Part shown: positions 37,015 through 49,020 of the stretch, piece by piece
Layout: each line of letters begins with the position of its first letter
Numbering within the stretch: position 1 is the stretch's first letter
Assembly (NCBI GenBank): GCA_954871525.1
Contig: OX940863.1
Coordinates: 9,648,001 to 9,712,000, forward strand
Direction of reading: 5' to 3'
DNA length: 64,000 bases
Origin: Parietaria judaica
Lineage: Eukaryota > Streptophyta > Magnoliopsida > Rosales > Urticaceae
Translations under genes and position numbers: made by a program
Notes under the pieces: model-generated
What the model saw: only the letters and a program-made list of their open reading frames with translations
Told to the model about the DNA's origin: nothing
Database searches by the model: none

Positions 37015-37654
37015 TGGAGAGTATCTGGTTCTAACCACCCATAGTGATCAAACTTCATAAAATTGGATATGCGGCGAGTTCACTTAATTGGAGCTCGTCG
37101 GCAAGTTAAATTAGAACCATTTTAGCTCAATTGCTCAAATACCAAATTAAATGTCAATATTTACACATATATATATATTATATATAAGAGATTCGGCCAA
37201 CCAAGCTGCCCGAATTCAATTCCGGGATCGGGTAAAATTTTCATTGTAACACTGGAAAGTTGTAAAATTTTCATTGTAAAATTTCCTGGTTGTGGTTCTT
37301 TTTCTTTTTAACATTGTAAATTGGATGATAGATTAAGAGTCCAAGGAAAGTTGTCTCCAATCATTTTCATGCCACCTAATTGTGACGTACATTTTTGGGT
37401 GGACCCAAAAAGTAACAATGATAATATAATTTGGGACACTTCACAGAATCATAATTCATAAAATAAAAACCAATAATGATTTTGCATGATCCCACAGATT
37501 GTAGCACGTCTTAATTATGCCACTATCATCACCCCTTTTCACCCAATTTGCTTTTACAATGATATTATTCCTCCAATACAAAGTTTTTGTTTTTTTTAAA
37601 TTGGTGACACTATAGGCTAAAGTTACAATGTACTATCGCATTACTAGATATATT

Positions 37655-37730
37655 TAGTGTAAGAATAAGTGACACTATTGACTAAGTTTAAATAGTGTAA
37701 GAATAAGTGGCACTATTGACTAAGTTTAAA
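37655..37730. repeat. 38-bp tandem duplication
   Basis: Two adjacent units starting TAGTGTAAGAATAAGTG and ending TAAGTTTAAA differ at one base. Confidence 0.9.
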
Positions 37731-37743
37731 TACGTAAATGAGG

Positions 37744-37835
37744 TACTCATTTGAGTGCTATAAGGATTGAACCCATGAACTCTTGAATGGAGATATAGTG
37801 GGGGTAACCAATGTGCCAAGCTTGATTGGCATACA
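37744..37835 (-). mobile_element. tRNA-derived SINE-like fragment, second family
   Basis: On the minus strand CTTGGCACATTGGTTACC (A-box-like) is followed at tRNA spacing by GGGTTCAATCC (B box). The segment aligns with the one at 47213-47292, sharing ATTCA.GAG.TC.TGGGTTCAATCC. No poly(A) or target duplication remains, so it is old. Confidence 0.5.
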
Positions 37836-40012
37836 CTTACCATTTTAATGCCTTAATCGAAATACGTTTCGTTGTAATATGCATGCACCAACCAATCATA
37901 CACCCAACTTTATAAAATCTTAATAAAATCCATAAAGTTAGCAAACAATACAAGAATAATATATATATATATTGAAAGAGGAAAAGGGTTAATAATGTTA
38001 ATGGTGTTTGGGTGATCGAGAGAGAAAGCTGGAGAAAGATGAGATGAGAGGGTCGCTTTCATAGGAACAGAGGCACCAAAATGATAGAGCAGACTTGTTC
38101 TTTTCTCTATAATGTGATGCCATGCGGGTCTCAATATCCGCGCGCGCAAAAAATAGAGAGATCTAATTATGTATTAATTTAAAAGTATCCTGTTAATTTG
38201 TTAGATCAGAATTATGATACCGGTTTTTTTTTGTTTTTTTTGTTTTATTTCGTATGCCGTTTTTAATTTATCGGTGTTGAGGTGAAAATCATAATCGCCT
38301 ATCGCACAAAATGGCAAGTGTAAGTTATGTTTCTTGATTTAACATTAAAAGGATCATTGATTTTTGTTAAGAATCAATATCAACAAATAAACTTAACTCA
38401 CGTATATCCTCACGCGTTTATTGATTTTTGAGTATAATCAAGCAAATTAACAAAGTAGGAGAGTATAAACTAATTGGCGATGTATAGTTTTCCAAGTGCT
38501 CAAACTATGGGGACCAGGGCAGGGAGGAAAATTAAAACAAAAAGTGATTTTCATTAAAACTGCAAATAGTTAGCTTAGCTGGTGAAGGGTAGGTGGATCA
38601 ATAAATTGATTCCACAACATTTCATGTGTTGAACTTTATGGTGAACAAATGTTCTTTCAATAGAAAATATTCAATTGCATTGCATGAGAAAGTACAATTA
38701 GATATTTTATTTTTTATTTTTTATTTTTTTATAGGTAATATTTATGAAAGGCTTATGACAACATGGCACATTTCTCACTGCAATTACATGTGTATTTATG
38801 TATATATCTTCTTTGCTAATTGATTGATAAATAATTGGACTTTGAAATTTATCATGCAAATGTCTTCAAGGGTTAACGAATAAATCAACTATAAATAATA
38901 ACTTTGTCTCTTTATCTCCCATGCAAGTCCACAGTCTTCTTTTTTTTTTTCTTTTGTCTCACTTGTATTTTTGGCTAACAATCAGTCATATAGAGAAAAG
39001 AAAAGTATGAATAAAAGAAACCTCAATGATTGAAGTGAAACCCTATCAATTGGGTTGTTACGTATTTGGCTATATACGAATATATAATTGTATCAGAAAT
39101 AATTCAAAATGGACGTTGTTTAGCAATAATTGCTATAATGATCATCTTTTTGATTGGCATTATGTATTGAAAGATATGCTAATAATTAGAGTAGTTAGTG
39201 CTTGAAGGGAAATATATTTATACAAATCTATAAGTTATATCCATGCGTTTAATAGCATATAGGTGTGAATGTGATAGAGAGAGGGGGGGAGATTATTGGG
39301 CCTTTATGTCATGTTTAGTTTTGGGCCTTTTTATATATGGATCTTACGAAAATAACCCATTCACTTATAAGTTATAAGTACTATTTATTTTTAAAGAAAA
39401 CTTATATAAGCTCAATTTTATCAAATGTATAGACTATAGAAGTGATATATCATGTAATACTAGTAGGGTGAAATCGGGCCGAAAAGGTTTTTTCTTTTCT
39501 TTTTTTTCTTTTTTATTTTCTCAATACCCGAGAACTGGGAATCAGGATAGGATTGTGAGTATTGAGATTTTGAGAACCGGAGCGAATTTATATTTATTAA
39601 AGAACTGTAAGAATTAAGTACAACAAAACCTAACTAAAATAAAATCCAACAAAAAAATTAAATAAGAATACACAAAATACAACAATAATTCGTTCCATAC
39701 AATTTAATTGAATTAAAGTGCATGTGTTAGAATACTACAAAATACAACATTGAGTTTTGCTACTAGGTGGTTGAAAAATTGGAGTTTGATCATTCTCATC
39801 AAATTCAAAAATTTTGTTAATGGAGTCAATCATTAATTCGGTCGCAAGGTGAGTATATAGATTTCTCGAAGACAAGAGTTACGGAAAATGAGTTCTTTTA
39901 TTACTTAAAAATATAATAAATACTTAATTCCAGTGAAGGGAGTCAAGTTGTTGAGAAATTTTAATCGTATAAACCAATCCGATTATGATCTTGATTCTTG
40001 ATCAATTTGATA

Positions 40013-40016
<4 letters not shown>

Positions 40017-40066
<50 letters not shown>
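40017..40066. repeat. TTA trinucleotide microsatellite
   Basis: About 16 perfect TTA units immediately left of the hAT element at 40072. Confidence 0.95.
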
Positions 40067-40069
<3 letters not shown>

Positions 40070-40071
40070 GT

Positions 40072-41085
40072 CAGAGCCGTGCCTGAGGAGAGGCGGAGTA
40101 GGCGCCCGCCTTTAGTAAAAATGAATATATGGAATTTAGGGGGCCCCAAAATCAAATATAAGGGCCCCAAAATCACTTAAATTAATTTTTTATATATTAA
40201 AATCACTTAAATTATATTTAAGGGCCATAAAGAAATATAATCAAAACCACTTTAACTTTAATATTTGGACCCTAATTCTCAAATAATTTAGAGCTCCTAT
40301 ATTTTTTTTAATTAAAATTAATTAACTATAATATTTGGGCCCCTAATTCCCAACTTATTTAGGGCCCCTAATTTTTGTTTTTAATTAAAATCACTTAAAT
40401 ATAATATTTAGGCCCCCAATTCTCAAATTAATTAGGGCCCTTAATTCCCACAACACAATATAATTTCCTCACGTCATTTATTCCCATAATCCCAAAATTA
40501 TTTTCTCTCTGTATTAAGTGTGAATGTGCCAACCGACAGGAAGATAGTGATCAATGTTTTGAATTACATACAAGAATTGGATTGTAGTTATCCAAATGCT
40601 TGGATTGCACCGAATTATGTCAACCATATCAGTCATAGTTGCACATGCACAAAGAAGCTTCTCGAAGTTAAAATTGTCAAGTCTTATCGTCGGTCAACCA
40701 TGTCTCAACATAGGTTGACTGGTTTAGCTACATTGTCTATCGAAAAAGATATGGTTGAAAAACTCTATTATGCAGTTGATTAGTACTTTTGCTTCTAAAA
40801 CTGCTAGACGTTTTTTTAATGAGAATTTATTTACATATAAATATTGTATATAGTTGACTGGTTTAGCTACATTGTCTATCGAAAAAGACATGGTTGAAAA
40901 ACTCTATTATGCAGAGTTGATTAGTACTTTTGCTTCTAAAACTGCTAGACGTTTTTTTTAATGAGAATTTATTTACATATAAATATTGTATATAATTTTG
41001 CATAAAAAATGAATTTTGCAATTATAGTAGGAGGGCCCAAAAAATTTCCTCGCCTAGGGCCCCAAAAATCTCAGGCACGGCCCTG
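40072..41085 (+). mobile_element. hAT transposon remnant, perfect 8-bp TSD
   Basis: The 1014-bp element has terminal repeats CAGAGCCGTGCCTGAG (left) and CAGGGCCGTGCCTGAG (right, minus strand), exactly the hAT form. The duplication TATATAGT flanks it at 40064-40071 and 41086-41093. The interior has repeated GGGCCCC words and a transposase C-terminal frame. A 139-142 bp tandem duplication (40714-40852 and 40853-40994) lies in the coding end. It is too short to be autonomous. Confidence 0.93.
40520..40783 (+). pseudogene. C-terminal fragment of a hAT transposase (dimerisation domain)
   Basis: The frame contains KIVKSYRRSTMSQHRLTGLA and then LSIEKDMVEKLYY, the hallmark end of the hAT dimerisation domain in plant TTF/MYM-type transposases. 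It lacks zinc finger and catalytic parts. A tandem duplication of the coding end adds a second copy whose frame (ELISTFASKTARR) keeps the family's usual C-terminus, whereas the first copy lost two bases and stops early. Confidence 0.8.
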
Positions 41086-41399
41086 TATATAGTCCAGCGT
41101 AAAACTTTTGTTAGGGCCCTTCTAAATATTCTTTTATCATTTCATTCAAGTTTCTTTGTGATTACTATTTTTTTTTTTAAATAAACTTTGATTCTTGCTT
41201 CACCTTGAAATTAAAGAGTTGTGATTCTGTAAGGGGCACCATTGATACTTGATAGGACCTTGAAGTATACAAAACTAACTAGCTAAGAATAAGAATAGTT
41301 ACTTTAGTATATTTCCTTCAAATTCATGAGATGTCTTTTGATACATTAAGAGTCAAATTCTGTCGATATATAGCCCTTAAAAATAATTATTCTCATTTA

Positions 41400-41841
41400 G
41401 GGTTAATGGCGGCAAAAATACCCAAAGTTTGGTCAAAGAACCCCTCGTGTACCTAAAATTTAAAAGTGGTGGCAAAAATATCCAACGATGCATTTGGGGA
41501 GTTAACCACTCCTTTCTCGTAACACCGTTAACTTACCCGTTGATTATGGCCACGTGGTGTTATCATTAGGGGTTCAATTAGTTGTATTAAATAATATTAA
41601 CTAGGGGTTTAATTCGTTGTTTTGTCGTAAACGAGGCTGATGTGGGCTCGTCCACATGACAAAAATTGTTATGTCAACAACCCACGTTTGTCCACATGGC
41701 CAGAGTTAATGGGTAAGTTTACGGCGTTACAGGAAGGGAGTGGTCAACTCCCCAAATGCGACTTTGGGTATTTTTGCCACCACTTTTAAACTTTGGGTAC
41801 ACGAGGGATTCTTTGACCAAACTTTTGGTATTTTTACCGTC
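41400..41841. mobile_element. Fold-back Mutator-like MITE, right end eroded
   Basis: It begins GGGTTAATGGCGGCAAAAAT and is a relative of the 15398 and 30818 copies, with a matching right arm. The right terminus stops at TTTTTACCGTC and lacks the last ten or so bases, so no target duplication can be shown. Alignment with copy B of the segmental duplication suggests insertion after ATTATTCTCATTTA. Confidence 0.8.
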
Positions 41842-41964
41842 AAATAGAGCAATGCAGAAAGCAACTAAATAAAATATATTCACTTAGTCATCGGAACTTG
41901 CCAAAACGGTTTTTCACTTTGGGACCGACTCCAAGTTAATCAACGATTTTATTTTTTTTTCATT

Positions 41965-42367
41965 TATAAATGATTTAGTATTTATAATTATTTTAGAAAA
42001 AGTGAAGTGAAGTCATCAAACTTGTTGATCGAATGCTCATCCAATCAGGAGTGGAGCTCCAGAGGAGTGGGGATATGCACGGACTGTATATGAAAACGGC
42101 GTGATTTAAAAACAAAAATAATGATTTTTAAAAACCGTAAGATACCAAATAGGCAAATGACAATATAAATGATTTAGTATTTATAATTATTTTAGAAAAA
42201 GTGAAGTGAAGTCATCAAACTCGTTGATTGAATGCTCATTCAATCAGGAGTGGAATTCTCGAGGAGTGGGGATATACACCGACTGTATATGAAAATGGCG
42301 TGATTTAAAAACGAAAATAATGATTTAATAAAAAACCGTAAGATACCAAATCCGCAAATGACAATAG
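41965..42367. repeat. 199-bp tandem duplication
   Basis: Two head-to-tail copies begin TATAAATGATTTAGTATTTA at 41965 and 42164 and stay about 90 percent alike by eye. A third diverged relative of the first part lies at about 45425-45575. Confidence 0.85.
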
Positions 42368-42706
42368 AAAATGTATAAAGAATTATAAAACTCAACGAGC
42401 CCGCAGCTTAGCGGGTTGAGGCTTAGCTTAAAGGGTATTTCCCTCAAGTTCTACTTCTAGTTAAAATATGTTTTGATTCAAAAGAAAACTTTGATTACCA
42501 TTTTTTTAACATTATTTTAACAGCTTTATATAAGTTCTTTTCAAAATAAAATTATTTATCATTTTTTTCTAATATCTATTTTAATAGTCTTAAATAATTT
42601 TCTTTAAAAAAATATTTTTTATCGGTTTTTTCTTCTTCTTTTGATACTTCATTTGTATAACGCCGGGAAATCGCGTGATAATTCAAATCAACATTCATTT
42701 TACAAA

Positions 42707-43023
42707 GGGAAATTGTAATTAAAGTCCTCGAACTCATCTGTTTCTTACAAATAAGTTCTTGAACTCAATTTTTGGCAGTTAAAGTCTTCAAATTCGTCGA
42801 TTTCTAACAAATAGGTCCCAGAGCATAAATGTTGACTATTATATGTCACTTGGCACATTGGGACGTGGCAATGGCACATCAATCAACTACCACATGAAAA
42901 TTGACGGTTAGGGACTTTTTTGTAAGAAATTAACGAGTTTAAGGCTTTAGCCGCCAAAAATTAAGTTCAAAGAATTATCTGTTAGAAACAGATGTGATTG
43001 AGGACTTTAACCACAAATTCCAC
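42707..43023. mobile_element. Fold-back Mutator-like MITE with 9-bp TSD
   Basis: A 317-bp inverted-repeat element reads GGGAAATTGTAATTAAAGTC at the left and GTGGAATTTGTGGTTAAAGT at the right (minus strand). The direct repeat TTTTACAAA flanks it at 42698-42706 and 43024-43032. The arms share words for TTCTTACAAATAAGT and TTTTTGGC. The terminal sequence differs from the other families here, so it is a separate lineage. Confidence 0.8.
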
Positions 43024-43172
43024 TTTTACAAATTTAAAAGCATGTGTGAAATAGCTAGGTGAGAGAGAGAGATTACTGGGCCTTTGCTGAGCACTATTGT
43101 CATGTTTTGAGCCTTTTTAAGGACTAGGTAGTCACGTATGGATCTTAGGAAAATAACCCATTCACATATCAG

Positions 43173-43391
43173 CATAGGCGGAAGCATGTTATGAGTGGGT
43201 GGGGCTCAAGCCCCTCCACTTAAAAAAATTTATGCATTATGTTCCTAAGTTTATTCTCTTTTGTAGTGTAAATTTTAATACAATTTCAATTCAAGCCCCC
43301 CTAGTTTTTATTAATATATCCTCTTAAATATAATCTTTGGCAAGAAATTTAGTCTAGCCCCCCCGGGATGTTAATCCTGGTTCCGCCAATG
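43173..43391. mobile_element. hAT-like MITE, perfect 8-bp TSD
   Basis: The 219-bp element has ends CATAGGCGGAAGC and, on the minus strand, CATTGGCGGAACC. CATATCAG flanks it at 43165-43172 and 43392-43399. The paralogous segment at about 39360 lacks the insertion, giving an empty-site comparison. Confidence 0.9.
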
Positions 43392-44653
43392 CATATCAGT
43401 ACTATTCATTAGCTCATTTTTACCAACTATAGAAATGTAATATATGTAATAGTAATACTACTTAAAAGGGTGAAACCGGGTCCAATTTTTTTCCCCTGTA
43501 CCCGGGAACCGCAACCGAATACCGAGTATTGAGATTTTGAGAATCGAAACTTGATTCACATACATACATACTTACATACATACATACATAACTGTAAGAA
43601 TTAAGTATAACAAAATCTAACTCAAACAAAATCCAACAAAAAAATGTAAATAAGAATACACAAAATAGTAAATACAATAATATTTAGCTAAAGAAAAATT
43701 TGATTGAGAAATTGGGCTTGGTTGAATTCTTCACCATGGACGTGATGGCGATTTTTGCTCCGCAGTGAAGCCATGCTTTGATTCTGTAATGGCCTATTAA
43801 ACATTTTTTTAATCTAGCCATTTGGAACTAAGGGACGACATTGATAGGCAGGTACGGACCTATGTGTAACGGGGGGTGACTTATGTCACTCCAGAATTGT
43901 TGAAAAAAATTACATTAATTTTTTTTAATATTTTTTTTCTCTCTATGATAACACACCACTTTCTCACTCATTCACCCTCAAATCTCTCCCTCAGTTCCAT
44001 AAAAATAAAATAATTTCTCCCTCAGTTACTCCTTCAGTAACAACAAACTTAACTTCTATATCCCCTTCACTAATCTCTCTCTTCAATTACACTCCTTCAC
44101 TAATAACAACAAATGTAACCTATGTTTTCTCTACTCGTCACTTATCATGCGCTAAACGCTAATCGAATGCCCAACGTCGACGCTGAAGGTTGAACACCGA
44201 GCGCCAAACACCGAACATCGACATTCCCTTCGTTCTCATCGAATCAGATAAATATTTCTTATCAATTTTTTTAATTTGATTTTGATATTTTGTTATTTCT
44301 TAATTTAGTGATTTGGCGTGCTGTCTTGTTCTTGTTTTTTAAAAAAATATTCAAGCTATTTAGTATCTATTCTTGTTGGTTTGTTTTGTTTTCGCTCGTT
44401 CGTTAATCCCTATCGGGGTCAACCCAACCCTTTTTCGAGGCCTTAGATGAATCATTAATATGAGACTTTTTTCAGGGCCTGCTATATGGTATTGCAGGAG
44501 CTACACCGTATTGCAAAAGCTATGCAATGATGGAGATTGAATAGTCTTGCAATAAACCGCATTTAAAGAACGAAGGAGAAGGAAGAGAAAACGACACTCA
44601 AAATGGAATTTTGCACTACCAGTAAATGACAAAGTGTTAACAAAATAGATAAA

Positions 44654-44840
44654 AGTAAACCACAAAGCCCTAACACCATTAGACTTGTGAAGTATGAACA
44701 AACCCTTCGCCTCTTAGGCGCGTCGATCAACACACGACAAGGATACTATGTAAACCGTAAAGCCTTAACACCATTAGTGACTATGGTTATGAACTACCCA
44801 TCGCCTCAGGCGCGTCTCTGAGGCACGTCAATCACCGTAG
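44654..44840. repeat. Degenerate tandem repeat, about 97-bp period
   Basis: Two related units run from GTAAACCACAAAGCCCTAAC and GTAAACCGTAAAGCCTTAAC through TCGCCTC..AGGCGCGTC. The sequence belongs to a B-copy-specific GC-richer insert of unknown class. Confidence 0.6.
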
Positions 44841-45757
44841 TTTCTAGTGTGAGAGTAAGCGTTAAATTGCGATGAGCCATTTTGCGCCTGAGAAGTCCCC
44901 GTTCAAGCCCAACGCGCGATGGAAGTGCTCACCGGATTATTACACTTTACTAACTAGTATATATAGTCCAGTTTCATTCATTCTTTTCTAAATTTTCCCG
45001 TTGATAAACTCGAATTCAAATTCAGGTACGATCTTCAAACCCTAACTTTTTCTTTCATGGCAGAGTTGGTAAATTGCTAAACTTTCAAGTGGTTGTGAAT
45101 TGCAGATAATTTCTGACTCAAAGAACACAGAGACGAGAGAGAAATATATTGATATTTTGTACGTTTAAAACAAATAATGAGTATTTAACGTTAATTTTTC
45201 AAACACTTTATATATTTATGTCGCTAATATCCTTTAAACTTTTATTTATTTATCTGGGACATAGACATTCGATATTATGCAACGCCATTGATAGAATGAA
45301 ATGGCCGCGAACCTCTCACACGGTACACTCTTTTTGTAATTTTATATTAATATATGATAGCCCTTAAACTCATTATTCTCTTTTCTACGAGCAAAGTGAG
45401 ATTTTTCTTTGTTAACCAATGAAAATATAGTCACTTAGTCAATCAGAACTTGCCACGAAGGCTTCTCACTTTTGGACTCACTCCAACTTAGTCATTATCT
45501 ATCAATTCAATGGTCTTTTTTCTTTCATTTGTAATGATTTTGGAATTTGAAATGAAGTCATCAAACTTGTTGATGTCCATTAAAAAAGATGTTCGGGGAA
45601 GAGTTGTCCACTCCTTCCTATCAAGGTTGACTCTGACCTTGCACGTGAGATTTTAGTATATACATATTTTAATTACTATATCACGTGGTATCTGAGTTAT
45701 GTCCCATTACCTGAGCTCATTTATTATTTATGTATTTCAATTCAGCCATAATTTATA

Positions 45758-46530
45758 GGGTTAATTACGGCAAAAAGACCTAACATTTGGTCAAATGCTC
45801 TGCTGTGTATACAACCTCCGTAAATGGGAGTTGACCGAGAATATTTGTCCATGTGGCTATTAGCATTTTCCACGTGGCACTTGGCCGCCACGTGGCATAG
45901 TTAAATATTCATTATTAGTTTTTTAGATTATAATAATGAATATTTAAATTTAAATATTCATTATTAGTTTTTATTATTAAATATAATTATTCATTTTAGA
46001 AAAGTGGGTCAAACGAAATAAATAAAGAAAAAAACCACCGTTCACGGTTCACTCAAGCTCTGCCTCCGATCCGGTTCACGGGTGGAACGAAATCGCTTAA
46101 TATGTTTAATAATAATAACCAATGATAATCATATGATTATTTAACAATAATTAAAAAAAAAGAATAATATATAAAAAAAAATATTAAACAATTATTATTA
46201 TTATAAAATGCAAAAAAAAAAAAAATATCATGCAAACAAATAAAAATAATTTTTTGTTAAATATAAATATGACTACTATTTTTTTGTAATAAGTGGTGTG
46301 TATTTAATTATATCTTGACTTTGTAAACAATATGTATGTGTTTATTGGTTATTATTATTAAACATATTAAACAATTTTATTCGAAGCGTGAACCGGATCG
46401 GAAACGGAGTTCAAGTGAACCGTGGACGGTGATTTTTATTTTGTTCTACCCACTTTTTTTTAAAATAAATAATTATAACCAATAATGAATTTTTAAATTT
46501 AGATATTCATTATTTGTTATTATTGGAAAA
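45758..46530. mobile_element. Decayed Mutator-like fold-back element
   Basis: The left end GGGTTAATTACGGCAAAAAG is intact and followed by CCACGTGG words. Internal arms pair between about 45910-46125 and 46340-46530, including GATCCGGTTCACG against CGTGAACCGGATC. The expected inverted right terminus is missing. Confidence 0.6.
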
Positions 46531-46773
46531 AAAATATTTTTTTATTGAAAATAAAAATATAAAATAATTTTGTTTAAAAAATAACAATAATTTAAAAATA
46601 TTGTTATTTTTAAATAATTTAAATTAACAAGAAATCCCTCACGCTTAGGCCCGAAGGATGCGCCATATGCCTTGTCCGGAGCAAAGTCGCCCTGCTCCTT
46701 TGTCGGGTGCATTGGTCGTCATTCCTCTTAGCCTTGTCCATCGTCCATGCGCGTTGCTTGCGCATGCTTGATA

Positions 46774-47010
46774 CGCCTTGTCGCCAGTGGCCTTGACGGA
46801 TGTCGGGATCGTAACGCCTTGTCGCCAGTGGCATTGATGGATGTCGAGATCATAACGACTTGTCACCGGTGGTCTTGAGGGATGTCGAGATCGTAACGCC
46901 TTGTCGCCAGTGGCCTTGACGGATGTCAGGATCGTAATGCCTTGTCGCCAGTGGCCTTGACGGATGTCGGGATCGTAACGCCTTGTCGCCGGTAGTCTCG
47001 AGGGATGTCA
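46774..47010. repeat. 41-bp minisatellite, nearly six units
   Basis: Units begin at 46774, 46815, 46856, 46897, 46938 and 46979, an exact 41-bp period. Each reads CGCCTTGTCGCCAGTGGCCT followed by TGACGGATGTCGGGATCGTAA with a few changes. It lies in a GC-rich island (46640-47160) of unknown origin, probably inside a transposon remnant. Confidence 0.93.
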
Positions 47011-47212
47011 TCGCTTAACTTGCCGCACCGACCAGCAGGGATGTCCCTTTGTCATTCGGGCTTCGTCTTCGGGCCCGATCCTCCGGGCTTCGCCAAATGG
47101 GCTTGAGATTGGGCTAAATGAGTCTTGACTTTGCTAGCGGGCTTTGACTTTCGTCAATGGGGCCCAAATTTTACATATCTCTAAAATTACATGTAACACA
47201 TATATTACGCAA

Positions 47213-47292
47213 TTTTTGAGTATTAAGGGATTGAACCCAAGACCTCATGAATAGTCTTATTGTAGTGGATTTACCACTAGGTCACGCAAACT
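47213..47292 (-). mobile_element. tRNA-derived SINE-like fragment, second family
   Basis: On the minus strand GTGACCTAGTGGTAAA (A box) and GGGTTCAATCCC (B box) are spaced as in a tRNA. It is related to the fragment at 37744. No poly(A) tail or target duplication is evident. Confidence 0.55.
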
Positions 47293-47603
47293 TACCTACA
47301 TTTCATCAATACAATTAAAATGCTAAAAATATATTGGCTATATTAAAATATATAGATATTTTTGCAGCAATCATATCATATAAAATTAAATCATTTCTGT
47401 ATGAAAATCACCACCTAACCAAAGCTATAGTGGTCCTAGTCCTTACACGTATAGTCTTAAAAAGGGACAAATTATTGTTTTTCTTATACTCTTTCAAGTT
47501 GAGCAGATATTTTATGTACCAACTAACTGGGGAAGTAGTACACTACATAAGGAAAATCGCGATAAAAGTACTTATACTTGATCCGTTAAAGTGATTAGAG
47601 GTT

Positions 47604-47706
47604 GTGGTTGCTAGGATAGCCTAGTGGTAATTCCACACCACCTCCAAAGTGGAGGTCGTGGGTTCAATCCCCACTGCAGCAAAGCTGCCTTCAAAAAAAA
47701 AAAAAA
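47604..47706 (+). mobile_element. tRNA-derived SINE, copy 3, with poly(A) tail and perfect TSD
   Basis: Nearly identical to the copy at 6022, with A box TAGCCTAGTGG and B box GGTTCAATCCC, one base different. The tail runs from 47693 to 47706. The duplication AAAGTGATTAGAGGTT (47588-47603) recurs at the poly(A) end (GTGATTAGAGGTT, 47707-47719). The head starts GTGGTTGCTAGGATAGCC exactly as in copy 1, confirming the 5' end of the family. Confidence 0.92.
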
Positions 47707-47950
47707 GTGATTAGAGGTTAAAATTGGAAAACAATGATAAAAAAAACATTTGAAGTCGACAAATATGAATTGTCATAATTTTTTTATTTTCTATATAGAA
47801 TAAGAAAAAAATACTACATAACTAGATGAGTAGATAACTCTTCATTTAATATATATGCAATAGTATTATGCTAAAACATAGACCAAATTCCGTAATGTTT
47901 TTTTTGATGGAATAATATGTTCAAATTTGTTAGCTCTAAGTACTCCAGTA

Positions 47951-48453
47951 GTTATTACAGGAAAAAGTACCTAAGTTTTTCAGAAATAGGGCGGCATAGA
48001 GCCAATTTTAAAAAACAGTGGCAAAAATATCCAAGTTCACCTTTTTTGGTGAATCGGTAGACCTCATCTATTTTTTTATTAGTTTTTTGACGATTTCCGT
48101 TAGTGATGACGTCAAAGCAAATGAAACAAATAAACTCAAATGATACAACCCATGAATATCAAAATAAACGTGTATGTAAACTCAAATTCTTTGAACATTA
48201 ACAACGCTAATTCTTATTTTTCTTCTTATTTTCTCTCTCGAATTCCTAGTTCATCTCCTCAATAGCATTGCGATTTGCGTTTTTGACGTCATCATTGATA
48301 ATAAAAGTAAAAAAAAAAACTAACAAAAAAATGGATGAGGTCTACCGATTCACAAAAAAAATTGAACTTGGATACTTTTGCCACAGTTTTTTTAAGTTGG
48401 CACTATGCCGCTCTATTTTTTAATAACTTAAGTACTTTTGCCTGTAATAACCC
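47951..48453. mobile_element. Degenerate fold-back MITE (MULE-like)
   Basis: The right end, read on the minus strand, is GGGTTATTACAGGCAAAAGT; the left end reads GTTATTACAGGAAAAAGT. The arms pair through GGTAGACCTCATC and GATGAGGTCTACC, and through GTGATGACGTCA and TGACGTCATCA. The left terminal GGs are lost and no target duplication is clear. Confidence 0.7.
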
Positions 48454-48842
48454 TTATTTTTACTGTAAACTTATGTCGTTTTAATATACCAAAATTTAGG
48501 TATTTTTGTCGCAATTATCCGCATACAGGGAGAGATATACATAAAAGGAAATAGAGAAAGTACGAAGTTGTCGTCGCAATTATCTAGTTACTGTAAAAGG
48601 AAATACAGTAATCAGAAATTCTAGTTCCGGAAAAAATCGGAACCACAAATTTCGGTTTCTGGTTTTTGTAAAATCCAAGTATATACAGTATCGAATCCGG
48701 TTTCTGTATTGTATTGTACTAACAGAATTACTTGTCGATATATAGTTATATACAATTATACATTATACACCACTTTTTATAATCATGGTGTCTGAAAAAA
48801 AAAATAAAAAAAAATTAAACACTACCAAATATCTATTTTTGT

Positions 48843-49020
48843 CGAATATTTTAATTTTTGAGCGCTATTAACGAGCACTAGCAGTTGCAGGTGAAAGCAT
48901 TGGCTCGATTCTCCGGTTATATCCATTGATGAGCATAAGTTCGATCCAAGGCGAGCAAAGAGACAGATCAAGGAAGACACTGAGTGACAGGGACGAGCAG
49001 CAATTAGTTGAGAGTTGACA
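48843..49020 (+). repeat. Diverged upstream copy of the ABCC leader
   Basis: The segment shares, in order, ATTAACGA, GAGCACT.GC.G.TGCA, TTGGCT.GATTCTCC, CAGATCAAG and ACTGAGTGACAGGGACGAG with 50845-50945, just upstream of the ABCC start codon. A MITE sits between the two copies. No ABCC coding sequence follows this copy. Confidence 0.7.

Larger units (their letters stand above)
36735..39250. other. AT-rich intergenic DNA with small repeats
   Basis: Contains a CGAAAT hexamer microsatellite, a 38-bp tandem duplication and a minus-strand SINE-like fragment, each listed separately. Bases 38570-38640 (TTAGCTTAGCTGGTGAAGG, then TGTGTTGAACT) may be another decayed SINE head. No gene is visible. Confidence 0.45.
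39255..42010. repeat. Segmental duplication, copy A
   Basis: Several stretches recur in the same order at 43040-45580: the block around GGATCTTACGAAAATAACCC (39342) with GGATCTTAGGAAAATAACCC (43140), the block GTATTGAGATTTTGAGAA (39558 and 43524), the run of CAACAAAA/ATCCAACAAAAAAAT near 39640 and 43630, GATATATAGCCCTTAAA (41365) with TATGATAGCCCTTAAA (45352), and CATCAAACTTGTTGAT (42014 and 45556). The copies differ by transposon insertions. Extent is estimated by eye. Confidence 0.6.
43040..45580. repeat. Segmental duplication, copy B
   Basis: Diverged second copy of 39255-42010, separated from it by under 1.1 kb. It has its own insertions: a 219-bp hAT MITE at 43173 and, apparently, about 1 kb of unrelated DNA between 43.85 and 44.95 kb beginning CAGGTACGGACC. 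Extent is estimated by eye. Confidence 0.6.

Noticed and set aside
46774..47010. CRISPR-like array
   Set aside because: The 41-bp units are contiguous with no spacers, and the genome is plant nuclear; it is a minisatellite.
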